From Olsenella sp. KH3B4 (lineage in GTDB: Bacteria > Actinomycetota > Coriobacteriia > Coriobacteriales > Atopobiaceae), in contig FOHD01000001.1 of assembly GCA_900111695.1 (NCBI GenBank), positions 62,001-126,000 of the forward strand: a stretch of 64,000 nt of DNA. Reading direction: 5' to 3'. The translations under genes and the position numbers were made by a program. Below the pieces are notes generated by a model that saw only the letters and a program-made list of their open reading frames with translations, made no database searches and was not told the origin of the DNA. Shown here in pieces: positions 53,720 to 62,002 of the stretch (its first letter is position 1; the number at the start of each line of letters is the position of its first letter).

Positions 53720-55059
53720 GAGACGGATTCCTGCCCCGCTATTGGAAAGAGGTCCCGCCTCTCCCCCACAAACGAGGCCATGTCGGCTCGGGCGCGCTCC
53801 GCCATGCGACGGCGCCGATCATCCTTCCTTCTTGGGGCGTCCTCCAGCGGCGGGACAAGACCAAAGTTCACGTGCATGGGCTGGTACCCCACAGTTGCCG
53901 GATTGGTCGCATAGGCGACAAGCGATCCCAACGCACCGGTCTGCGGAAGCTCCGGGTATGGGAGGTCGGCGAGCTCCGCATAGGTGTTGAGGGCGGCGAG
54001 AAGCCCAGACGCAATGGCCTCGACGTAGCCCTCGGTGCCTGTTATCTGACCCGCGAGACGAACTTGGGTACCGGGGATGGCAAACGTAGCGTCGAGCGCG
54101 TGCGGCGAGTCCACAAACGAGTTCCTGTGCATGACGCCGTAGCGGAGATAATCAGCCTCAGCAAGGCCGGGGATCATCCTGAAGACGCGTCGTTGCTCGG
54201 GCCACGTGAGGTTGGTCTGGAAACCCACAAGGTTGTAAGCAGTACGTCGGGCATTCTCGGCACGCAGCTGCACCGCCGCCCAAGGTCGCCGGCCCGTCCT
54301 TGGGTCGGTAAGGCCCACGGGCTTGAGTGCCCCAAAGCGAATCGAGTCATGCCCCGTGCGGGCCACTTCCTCGATGGGCTGGCAGGCACAGAAGAGGTCC
54401 GCCTGCTCGAAGTCGCGCGATATGACGCGCTCGGCAGAGAGGAGCGCGTCCATGAAGGCATCGTACTCATCGCGCTCCATGGGACAATTGAGGTAGTCAC
54501 CCGCAGCGTTCTCCTCGTAACGAGATTGCGAGAAGGCGATGGAGCGGTCGATGCTCTCGGCTGAGACTATTGGTGCCGCGGCGTCGAAGAACGACATGGA
54601 CCCTTCGCCCACGGCCTTTGAGATTGCCTGAAAGAGCGCGTCCGAGCAGAGCGGTCCGGCGGCGATAACGGCGGGACCATCCGGTATCTGCGTGACTTCC
54701 TCGTGAATAACGTCGACAAGCGGGTGCGACGAGACCGCCTCGGTCACGGCGCTCGAGAACCTCTCCCGATCGACGGCTAACGCACCTCCGGCAGGCACGG
54801 AGCAATCTCGGGCGATAGACAGAAGGTGGCAACCCATGGTATCGAGCTCCCATTTGAGGACGCCGGCCGCCGTCTCTGGCTTGGTGGACTTGAGGGAGTT
54901 AGAACACACGAGCTCGGCGAAGCGGTCGGTATGATGCGCAGGTGACATACGCACGGGCCTCTGCTCGTGGAGTCGAACCCTCACGCCCCTGTCGGCAAGC
55001 TGCAGCGCGCACTCGCTTCCCGCAAGGCCCGCTCCCACCACGTCAACTGTCTGCTGCAT
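53716..55059 (-). CDS. trmFO: Methylenetetrahydrofolate-tRNA-(uracil-5-)-methyltransferase TrmFO
   Basis: TrmFO forms ribothymidine 54 in the tRNA T loop using folate and FAD. The 447-residue protein starts with the FAD loop VVGAGLAGSECALQLADRG (7-25), has LVCSNSLKS with Cys52, and a C-terminal domain with GTEGYVEAIASGLLAALNTY and MHVNFGL. The family occurs in Firmicutes, cyanobacteria and some actinobacteria. The gene overlaps dprA by 17 bp. Confidence 0.93.
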   Translation of the reverse strand: MQQTVDVVGAGLAGSECALQLADRGVRVRLHEQRPVRMSPAHHTDRFAELVCSNSLKSTKPETAAGVLKWELDTMGCHLLSIARDCSVPAGGALAVDRERFSSAVTEAVSSHPLVDVIHEEVTQIPDGPAVIAAGPLCSDALFQAISKAVGEGSMSFFDAAAPIVSAESIDRSIAFSQSRYEENAAGDYLNCPMERDEYDAFMDALLSAERVISRDFEQADLFCACQPIEEVARTGHDSIRFGALKPVGLTDPRTGRRPWAAVQLRAENARRTAYNLVGFQTNLTWPEQRRVFRMIPGLAEADYLRYGVMHRNSFVDSPHALDATFAIPGTQVRLAGQITGTEGYVEAIASGLLAALNTYAELADLPYPELPQTGALGSLVAYATNPATVGYQPMHVNFGLVPPLEDAPRRKDDRRRRMAERARADMASFVGERRDLFPIAGQESVS

Positions 55060-56008
55060 GCTCCTCCTTCTGTCCCGCAGGGGACGCCTTGGTCCCAGTC
55101 AGACCATTGTGCGACAAATAGAACGCGCTCGTGGGCGCATATCTCCCGTCCGCAAGCTTGGTAACCACACCGGCCGCCTCGTAGTCGGAGAGCGCACTCA
55201 GGACGGTGATGATGCTCTCGCCCAAGCGGGCAGCGAGGTCATCCGCCCGAGAGGGAGACGCGACAAGCGCAGAGAGCACCCGTCCGAGATCCTCGCGCCG
55301 CCCCGGGGCATCCGTGAATCGAAGCCTCCCATAGTCCAGGGATATGGCAGCCTCGAGCGAGGCCTCGTCGCAGATGACGCGCGCGCCCTCGGAGATGAGC
55401 CAGTTGGTTCCCGTAGAAAGCGGTGAGAAGATCGACCCCGGGATGCCGTAGACCTTGCGTCCGAGCTCCACAGCAACGTCCGCCGTGCTCATGGTACCCG
55501 AATGCATCCCTGCCTCTGTCACGAACAGACACGCTGACAGCGCCGCGATGATGGCGTTTCTCTTGGGGAAGGCATAGCGCCGAGGCGGAGACCCCCACCG
55601 CTCGAGGGAGACAACCGCTCCGCCTGTCGCGACTGCACCAGCAAAGACATCTGCCGAGCTCGCTGGGTAGACCATGTCGGCACCACACCCCGAGACAACG
55701 ACCGTTTTTCCACCTGCCTCGAGTGCGGCGCGTCCCGCGGCACAGTCGCACCCCATGGCTCCTCCAGATACCACAACGATGCCGCTCTCGGCGGCCACCC
55801 TCCCAGCCATCTCCGCCACGGCAACTCCGTAGGGACTCGCCTTTCGCGCCCCGACGATCGAGAGGCAAGGCCCCTGGAGCACCTCGGGGTCTCCCCTCCC
55901 GTAGAGTATTTCGGGGACTGGATCAAGGTCGTCAAGCGCAGGCGGAAACGCCTCCTCTCCCCGCCTCAACTCCCAGCGCTCTCCCTCACGCGCGGCTCCG
56001 CCTCTCAT
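55043..56008 (-). CDS. dprA: DNA processing protein DprA (Smf)
   Basis: DprA loads RecA on incoming single-stranded DNA during transformation. The 321-residue protein has the Rossmann-like region with SIVGARKASPYG, VVSGGAMGCDCAAGRAALEAGGKTVVVSGCGADMVYP and RNAIIAALSACLFVTEAG, and a C-terminal winged-helix region. It lacks an N-terminal SAM domain. It directly follows comM with 4-bp overlap. Confidence 0.92.
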   Translation of the reverse strand: MRGGAAREGERWELRRGEEAFPPALDDLDPVPEILYGRGDPEVLQGPCLSIVGARKASPYGVAVAEMAGRVAAESGIVVVSGGAMGCDCAAGRAALEAGGKTVVVSGCGADMVYPASSADVFAGAVATGGAVVSLERWGSPPRRYAFPKRNAIIAALSACLFVTEAGMHSGTMSTADVAVELGRKVYGIPGSIFSPLSTGTNWLISEGARVICDEASLEAAISLDYGRLRFTDAPGRREDLGRVLSALVASPSRADDLAARLGESIITVLSALSDYEAAGVVTKLADGRYAPTSAFYLSHNGLTGTKASPAGQKEEHAADS

Positions 56009-57510
56009 AGCTGCCTCCTCGATCGGTATTGAAGGGCCTCCCCTACGTCATCGCGTGACACAAGCTCGTGGCCACCCATGTCAGCAATGGTTCGTGCGAC
56101 GCGTCCCACACGCGCTATTGCGCGCCCGCCCAGGGCAAGTCTTTCCGCTGAATCCTCGAAGAATGCGCGAGCGCTCGGCTCGAAGCCAAGCCTCGCCACG
56201 CCACGCACCCCGCTGCCATAGCGAGCCTCGTCACGCGCCTCGCGCCAGGAGGAGAACTCCCGCGCTGCCAAGACCTGCTCGAGCATCTCGGAAGAGCCCG
56301 CACCCTCCGAGCCCCTAATGACATCTGTCGAGGCGGGTCTGTGGACGTCAACCACAACGTCTATGCGATCCATGAGTGGACCCCCTATGCGTCCCTGGTA
56401 GGCAGCCACGCGGGCAGGTGGGCAGGTGCACTCGTGAGCGTCGTCGCCCAGGTGTCCGCAAGGACAGGGGTTGGCCGCAGCCACCAGCTGAAAATCGCAC
56501 GGAAAGACGTACACGCCATCGACCCGCACGATTCTCACCTCATGGTCCTCAAGGGGCTGGCGCAGAGACTGCAAGGCATTTGTCGCGAACTCGGGGAGCT
56601 CGTCTAGGAAGAGGACCCCTCCATGGGCAAGTGACACCTCTCCAGGCATGACCGGCCTGCCTCCCCCAACAAGGCCGCCTACGGAAATCGAGTGGTGGGG
56701 TGCACGAAACGGCCGCTCTCCTCGCTCGAGAGGACCTATGGGCTGTCCCGCCACCGAGTGGATAAGCATTGCCTCGGACCGCTCGGCATCCGTGAGCGGC
56801 GGAAGTATTGTGGGCATTCTACGTGCAAGCATGGTCTTGCCCGAACCAGGTGGCCCCACCATGAGCATGCCGTGCCGCCCGGCTGCCGCGATCACCATGG
56901 CACGCTTGGGGATGTCCTGGTCGACAACATCTCTGAAGTCGAGTTCACAGGAATCACCCGAATCTGCCTCATCGAGGTCGTGGCCCGTAGTCAGGAGGGG
57001 CAGCTCGCCAACGCCAGCCTTTAACCGCGAGATGGAAGAAATGCCATAGGCGCCTGTGGAGAGCGCAAGCGGCAACCGCGTGTTTTCGGAGCAGGCAAGC
57101 GAGAGCCCCTCTCGCTCGGCAAGCGCGGCGTACGCAACAGCTCCCCGTGGTGGGCACACGCTCCCGTCAAGGGCAAGCTCGCCCACAAAGAGCAGCTTGG
57201 AGAGACCCTCGTGCGGTATCTGACCCGTGGCGGCAAGCACGGCCACGGCTATTGGGAGATCGAATGCGGTACCGGTCTTTCGGATTTCTGCAGGAGCAAG
57301 GTTTACGGTCACGTGAAGCCGAGGAATCTTGTAGCCGCATGACTTCATGGCGCAGCGCACCCTTGACCGGGCTTCGAGAACCGAGGTATCTGGCATGCCC
57401 ACAATGGAGAGTCCCGGAATCCCACCCGAAACGCTTACCTCGACCGTCACCGGCACGGCCTCGACGCCCCTCAGGGTTGCCGTGGGGATGCGCACGTCCG
57501 GGCTGCCCAT
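56005..57510 (-). CDS. comM: YifB/ComM-family AAA+ ATPase
   Basis: The 501-residue protein has an N-terminal S5-like fold (LRGVEAVPVTVEVSVSGG, GMPDTSVLEARSRVR), a Mg-chelatase-like AAA+ domain with Walker A GPPGSGKTM and LFLDELPEF, and a C-terminal Mg-chelatase domain. ComM is a helicase for branch migration during natural transformation. Its partner dprA follows with a 4-bp overlap, so a competence or recombination link is likely. Confidence 0.92.
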   Translation of the reverse strand: MGSPDVRIPTATLRGVEAVPVTVEVSVSGGIPGLSIVGMPDTSVLEARSRVRCAMKSCGYKIPRLHVTVNLAPAEIRKTGTAFDLPIAVAVLAATGQIPHEGLSKLLFVGELALDGSVCPPRGAVAYAALAEREGLSLACSENTRLPLALSTGAYGISSISRLKAGVGELPLLTTGHDLDEADSGDSCELDFRDVVDQDIPKRAMVIAAAGRHGMLMVGPPGSGKTMLARRMPTILPPLTDAERSEAMLIHSVAGQPIGPLERGERPFRAPHHSISVGGLVGGGRPVMPGEVSLAHGGVLFLDELPEFATNALQSLRQPLEDHEVRIVRVDGVYVFPCDFQLVAAANPCPCGHLGDDAHECTCPPARVAAYQGRIGGPLMDRIDVVVDVHRPASTDVIRGSEGAGSSEMLEQVLAAREFSSWREARDEARYGSGVRGVARLGFEPSARAFFEDSAERLALGGRAIARVGRVARTIADMGGHELVSRDDVGEALQYRSRRQL

Positions 57511-58124
57511 CAGTCGTCCCAGCTATAGGCGCAGATGAGGTGACGGAGCTTTGCGTGGCCATATCCCACCACGTTGATGGCAACCACGTCAAAGCGAACC
57601 GAGTCGACCTCGGTATGCTCAACGAGGTACAGGAGGCCCAGCAGACGATAGCGTTCCTGCTTCTTGGGGTCGACGGCAATCTCGGGCACGTAGTCTGCCT
57701 CGTCACCCAGGGCAAGCCTTGTCTTCACCTCAACGAGTACCACGCTGTGGCGCATCTCCTCGTCTGGCTCATCCTCGGTGGCAACTATGTCAACCTCACC
57801 AGCGCGGCACCGCCAGTTCATTTCGAGAATGCGATAGCCATTCTCGGCAAGAAAATTGGCGGCAAGTCGCTCACCCTCGGCACCAAGCTCCTTTGTCGTG
57901 TACTCGTCAAGCGGCTTGCGCTCTGCGTCCTGCCAGTCTGGTCCGAAGCCCACCCCCTCGTCCTCGTCGAAGTCGACGCACAAGGACTCCCTGGGTCCTC
58001 CAAACCCCACACCGTACCCGTCGAACTCGTGGCCAAGGTGCCCAAAGCAGAACTCGCTGTGAGGACGTCCACTCTCGACGCCTCGACCCTGTCCACCACG
58101 CACGCCAAACGTCGTCTCCTCCAT
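57510..58124 (-). CDS. yraN: UPF0102 (YraN) family nuclease-like protein with N-terminal extension
   Basis: The C-terminal ~120 residues have the YraN pattern GEVDIVATE and VLVEVKTR, an endonuclease-fold core, with LAANFLAENGYRIL before it. The first ~85 residues are an extra acidic, Gly-rich segment of low complexity (FDEDEGVGFGPD). The start is ATG 58124 (GAGAGGAG upstream) and it overlaps comM by one base. Function of the family is unproven. The 231-bp spacer upstream, up to rnhB, shows no further gene. Confidence 0.85.
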   Translation of the reverse strand: MEETTFGVRGGQGRGVESGRPHSEFCFGHLGHEFDGYGVGFGGPRESLCVDFDEDEGVGFGPDWQDAERKPLDEYTTKELGAEGERLAANFLAENGYRILEMNWRCRAGEVDIVATEDEPDEEMRHSVVLVEVKTRLALGDEADYVPEIAVDPKKQERYRLLGLLYLVEHTEVDSVRFDVVAINVVGYGHAKLRHLICAYSWDD

Positions 58125-58355
58125 CGCAGTCTCCTCTCTCGCAACCAATCGGGAGAGCGATGATGTCACCACACCCTTGCACGAGGCCGACAGCGCGCGA
58201 TTACGCGGCTGGCAGACAGCCGACAGTTCAAGAATGCGAGGAGAAGATTAGGCAGCTCGAAGCCATAAGGCAGCAAATGCACCTCACGAGCGTCAAAACC
58301 AAAACTGCAGGGGAGAATTTTCCGCAAGAGCAAACCGGCAGCAAAAACCCACTAT

Positions 58356-59138
58356 CTAGAAGAGGGGCGGCGTCTCGAGGAAGTTCCCGCAGAAGGATAC
58401 GCGGTGGATGGGCGAAAGGCCGTGCTCGCGTATGGCCGCGATGTGCTCAGGCGAGCCGTAACCTTTGCATTCCGCAAGGTGATACTCCGGATACTCCTCG
58501 GCAAGCGAGACCATGAGCGCGTCTCTCGTCACCTTGGCAACAATGGAAGCGGCGGCTATGCACGAGACCCGCGCGTCACCCTTCACAAGCGTGACCTCCT
58601 TGGGGCTCACGTGCACTGGGTTTCCGTCGATGAGAACGGCATCCGCATCGACCCCGGCATCGTCAATGGCGCGTTTCATGGCCATGCGAAGGGCAACCCC
58701 CATTCCCACGGCATCGATGGAGGCGGGTTCCACGTGGGCAATCCCCACGGATATGGCGACGTCTGCAATGCGCGCGGCGAGAACCTCGCGCTGCGCGGGA
58801 GTGAGCTGCTTGGAATCGTTGATTCCCCAGATGATTGGCTCGTCAGGAAGCGCCACGGCAGCCACGGTGAGCGGCCCTGCGAGTGCGCCACGGCCCACCT
58901 CGTCCACGCCCAGCACAATGCCGGGGCCGCCAAGCTCCCGAGCCTTGGCATACATCGCCAGCACGCGCTCGCGCTCGCTCCTCTCACGCGCCAAGCGCCT
59001 CTTGGCAACCTCGCGTGCGTGCTGCACCTGCTTGCGCGGGTCGTCGGCATAGCGCTCCTCCAGGCGGACGAATTCGTCCTCGTCGGCGCAGGCAAAGAGC
59101 GCCGCGACCTCGTGTGCCGTTGCCGAAGACCGAGCCAT
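58356..59138 (-). CDS. rnhB: Ribonuclease HII
   Basis: RNase HII removes ribonucleotides from DNA. The 260-residue protein has an N-terminal ~68-residue helical extension before the catalytic core (LGVDEVGRGALAGPL with Asp79 and Glu80), INDSKQLTPAQRE, ADAVLIDGNPV, and VSCIAAASIVAKVTRD. ATG 59138 has GGGGAGG five bases upstream. The gene lies downstream of rplS, as expected. Confidence 0.95.
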   Translation of the reverse strand: MARSSATAHEVAALFACADEDEFVRLEERYADDPRKQVQHAREVAKRRLARERSERERVLAMYAKARELGGPGIVLGVDEVGRGALAGPLTVAAVALPDEPIIWGINDSKQLTPAQREVLAARIADVAISVGIAHVEPASIDAVGMGVALRMAMKRAIDDAGVDADAVLIDGNPVHVSPKEVTLVKGDARVSCIAAASIVAKVTRDALMVSLAEEYPEYHLAECKGYGSPEHIAAIREHGLSPIHRVSFCGNFLETPPLF

Positions 59139-59199
59139 TGAATCCTCCCCATAGGGCGCCCCCACACGCAGAGAATCGGGCGCGCTTTGACTACATAGA

Positions 59200-59231
59200 G
59201 AAGAGGGGCCACCCAAGTGGGCAGCCCCTCC
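59200..59231 (-). terminator. Rho-independent terminator after rplS
   Basis: Read leftward, AGGGGCTGCCCA pairs with TGGGTGGCCCCT and is followed by CTTCT. It lies 21 bp past the rplS stop. Confidence 0.7.
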
Positions 59232-59251
59232 AGACCAAACGATGGTATGCT

Positions 59252-59593
59252 CTAGCGCTTCTCGGGGATGCGCGCGGCCTTGCCCACGCGATCGCGGAGG
59301 TAGTAGAGCTTCGCGCGACGGACATCACCGTGGTGCACGACCTCGAGCTTGGCAATCTTGGGGCTGTGAAGGGGGAACGTACGCTCCACGCCAACACCAA
59401 AGCTGATCTTGCGAACGGTGAAGGTCTCGCGAGAACCGGCACCGCTCATGCGGATAACGTCACCCTGGAAGACCTGCTCGCGGGTGCGGTCACCCTCGAT
59501 GATGCGGTAGTGGACCTTGACGTTGTCGCCAACCAGGACCGTGGGGATGTCCTCACGAATCTGCTGACGCTCGATCGCGCGAATGTAATCCAT
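59252..59593 (-). CDS. rplS: 50S ribosomal protein L19
   Basis: L19, 113 residues, with [54 protein letters not shown] and [20 protein letters not shown]. This is a complete protein. A strong promoter lies upstream and a terminator downstream, so it may be a single-gene unit. Confidence 0.98.
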   Translation of the reverse strand: MDYIRAIERQQIREDIPTVLVGDNVKVHYRIIEGDRTREQVFQGDVIRMSGAGSRETFTVRKISFGVGVERTFPLHSPKIAKLEVVHHGDVRRAKLYYLRDRVGKAARIPEKR

Positions 59594-59666
59594 GCTATTT
59601 CCTCGTCTCTAGACCAGAGGTGCCGACGCACATGCGAGCGACACATAGGCTTACACACAAGCGAGA

Positions 59667-59695
59667 ATTATAGAGCACCGCACGGGGCAGGACAA
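59667..59695 (-). promoter_or_regulatory. Promoter of rplS
   Basis: TTGTCC and TATAAT, 17 bases apart, lie about 75 bases before the rplS start. The -10 is perfect. Confidence 0.8.
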
Positions 59696-59743
59696 GAACT
59701 ACATAACTTGATGGAAATGGTATTGGCGCTATCTCTGCGCTCC

Positions 59744-60778
59744 CTATAGGCAAAAACCCGCAACGACACCTGAGGGGGTGCTTGCATCCCCGACAGAAGA
59801 CGGATACCCCGTCTCGCTCGCTCGGAAGAAGTACTGGCTGGAGCTGGTGTCGGCATAGTTCAAGGGATACGCGGATCGATACCACCACGGCCGAGCGGAC
59901 CCACGGTACGTGAGCGCCAGCGCGCCCGATGGCCCGCCGGTCTCCCCCGTCACACCTGCCGCCGAGAAGTACGCGTACTGAGAGCCCTCGGCGTTGAGCA
60001 CGGCATCCAGTCCGGCCGTATACGAGATCTCCGACGCAAACTCGTCCTCGAACCAGGTGATGTTGCCGCAGACCTCGACTGCTGAGAAGGTCCACAGTCC
60101 ATCGGCCGTCTGGGTGACCGACGCGACGTCCGAGGTAACCCCCACGTTGTTGGTGGCCTTGGAAACGCTCACGACATGGGAGGCAAGGTCATCCGGAAGG
60201 AGCGCCATACCGTCACCTGCAAGCCACGCCCTGAGCGAGGAGGACTCCCACCCGCCCTGGTTGGTGTTAGAGGTTTCCATGGGCTGCTCGGAGAGCATGG
60301 ACACCATGAGCGTCATGCCCGCAACGCCAGAGCCATCGGCGCGCTGGTCATGCCTGAACCCCACAATGCGCGCGGGCGCCAAGGTGTTGTCATCGAGAAC
60401 CACCTCGCGTGTCTCGTTGACGGGCACGCCTGCGGCATCTGCCAGGTTGTATTCTTGTGCAATCGCCAGGCCATCGTTGTCCGTCGCGGCAGCGGCAATC
60501 TTTGTGGAAATCTGGGAGAGCTCGTCCCAGCTGTAGTCCGAGAAGTCCTTTGGCTCAAGCGCCTGCGCAGCTTCGGCGGCCTGCCCATCGGCGACTTGGC
60601 CGCTCTGCTGGGCAGCCTCCCCCGCAAGTCCGGGAGCCACATTCTCTACCAGCGGACGCAGCTTGCCCGTCATGGCAAGCGCGAGCACCCCCACCGCAAA
60701 CGCAATAAACACGCAGGCAGCGATCAACAGCCCACGCCCCGTGCCCCTGCTCTCCCTGCGGCCATGCTTTGGAGCCAT
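59744..60778 (-). CDS. DUF6273-like membrane-anchored protein
   Basis: The 344-residue protein has one transmembrane segment at 16-38, a linker with Ala/Gln, and a domain of about 250 residues with SSLRAWLAGDGMALLPDD, ARPWWYRSAYPLNYADTSS and the tail GDASTPSGVVAGFCL. The RPWWYRSA element and the end fit DUF6273, found in secreted proteins of gut actinobacteria and Firmicutes. The role is unknown. ATG 60778 has GGGGGG upstream. It stands alone. Confidence 0.75.
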   Translation of the reverse strand: MAPKHGRRESRGTGRGLLIAACVFIAFAVGVLALAMTGKLRPLVENVAPGLAGEAAQQSGQVADGQAAEAAQALEPKDFSDYSWDELSQISTKIAAAATDNDGLAIAQEYNLADAAGVPVNETREVVLDDNTLAPARIVGFRHDQRADGSGVAGMTLMVSMLSEQPMETSNTNQGGWESSSLRAWLAGDGMALLPDDLASHVVSVSKATNNVGVTSDVASVTQTADGLWTFSAVEVCGNITWFEDEFASEISYTAGLDAVLNAEGSQYAYFSAAGVTGETGGPSGALALTYRGSARPWWYRSAYPLNYADTSSSQYFFRASETGYPSSVGDASTPSGVVAGFCL

Positions 60779-60847
60779 ACATCCCCCCTGGTAGCGTTCC
60801 AAGACGAGAAAAGCCTACCAGACATACGCGCACACGGTACCTCGTCA

Positions 60848-61909
60848 TCACCTGCCACGCACCATGACGCCCTTCCAAGAGCGGGGCACGGTGAGGTCTT
60901 CGAACACGCGCACGGCATAGCGGTCTGTCATGCCAGAAACGTAGTCTGCCACCTGCACGTCGGGATGATTGCCATCGTGCTTGAGGTACTCCTCCGGGAC
61001 CTCGTCCATGTGGGTCACAAGATGGTCGAAGAGAAGCTCGATCATGCGCGTGGCCTTGGGCTCTTCTTCTTTGGCATCACCTTTGGTGTAGAGCGACTCA
61101 AAGAGGAACGAGCGGAGCTCCATCATCGCGTGCCATACGCCATCGGACATGCGGATGTCCCCAGCCTCTGCACTCCCCGCGCAGATGTCGCGCACCATGG
61201 CGTCAATGCGCTCGGATGAGCTACCGCCAAGAAGCTCGCGCGGACCCTGTGGCAGGTCGTTCTCCGTGAGAAGGCCAGCGCGCTCGGCGTCATCGATGTC
61301 ATGACACACATAGGCAATGCGATCCGCGCAGGCAACGACCCTGCCCTCGAGCGTCTGAGCGCGCTGCGACCCAGTGTGGCAGAGGATGCCGTCACGAACC
61401 TCCCAGGTGAGGTTGAGCCCACGGCCATCTTTCTCAAGACACTCGACCAGCCTCACGCTCTGCCTGTTATGTCGAAAGAGAGAGCGGCCCTCATCGGACT
61501 CCGGGTCGATGCCCCGATAACGGGCCATGGCCCGTGAGAGGGCTCGCTCCCCGCAATGACCAAATGGCGTGTGGCCAAGATCGTGTCCAAGGGCGATGGC
61601 CTCGGTGAGGTCCTCGTTCAAACCGAGTGCCCGCGAGATTGTGCGGGCAATCTGAGCAACCTCGAGGGTATGCGTGAGGCGCGTGCGATAGTGGTCGCCT
61701 TCGGGGGCCAGAAAGACCTGCGTCTTGTTGGCAAGACGCCTGAAACTCTTGCAGTGAAGGATTCGGTCCCTGTCACGCTGGTAGCAGGGCCTGAGAAAGT
61801 CCTCCTCCTCTGGCAGATCCCTGCCCCTTGACTGCGAGCTCTTGGCTGCCTGAGCAGAGAGGAGCTCCTCCTCGCGAGCAATCTGATCCTCCCTGTCGTG
61901 AACCCTCAT
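60848..61909 (-). CDS. dgt: Deoxyguanosinetriphosphate triphosphohydrolase (dGTPase)
   Basis: The 353-residue HD-domain enzyme cleaves dGTP (or other dNTPs) to nucleoside and triphosphate. Motifs are RTRLTHTLEVAQIARTISRALGLNEDL, IALGHDLGHTPFGHCGE (the HD pair), FRHNRQSVRL and VVACADRIAYVCHDIDDA. ATG 61909 has GGAGG six bases upstream; the frame's first start is 17 codons earlier and lacks such a site. A leading segment of about 45 residues is charged. Confidence 0.93.
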   Translation of the reverse strand: MRVHDREDQIAREEELLSAQAAKSSQSRGRDLPEEEDFLRPCYQRDRDRILHCKSFRRLANKTQVFLAPEGDHYRTRLTHTLEVAQIARTISRALGLNEDLTEAIALGHDLGHTPFGHCGERALSRAMARYRGIDPESDEGRSLFRHNRQSVRLVECLEKDGRGLNLTWEVRDGILCHTGSQRAQTLEGRVVACADRIAYVCHDIDDAERAGLLTENDLPQGPRELLGGSSSERIDAMVRDICAGSAEAGDIRMSDGVWHAMMELRSFLFESLYTKGDAKEEEPKATRMIELLFDHLVTHMDEVPEEYLKHDGNHPDVQVADYVSGMTDRYAVRVFEDLTVPRSWKGVMVRGR

Positions 61910-61940
61910 GAGCGCCTCCAACATGCCGGATGCCCTAATA

Positions 61941-61974
61941 AAGAACAGGGGGAGAGGCACCAGGCCTCTCCCCC
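61941..61974 (-). terminator. Rho-independent terminator after ppdK
   Basis: GGGGGAGAGGC pairs with GCCTCTCCCCC over a 5-base loop; TGTTCTTTATT follows leftward. It separates ppdK from dgt. Confidence 0.85.
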
Positions 61975-62002
61975 AATGTGCTAGACGTACATCAACGCCA
62001 AG

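Noticed and set aside
58125..58355. Possible rightward small gene in the spacer between yraN and rnhB
   Set aside because: The open frame there runs in from yraN antisense, lacks a ribosome site and has no conserved feature.
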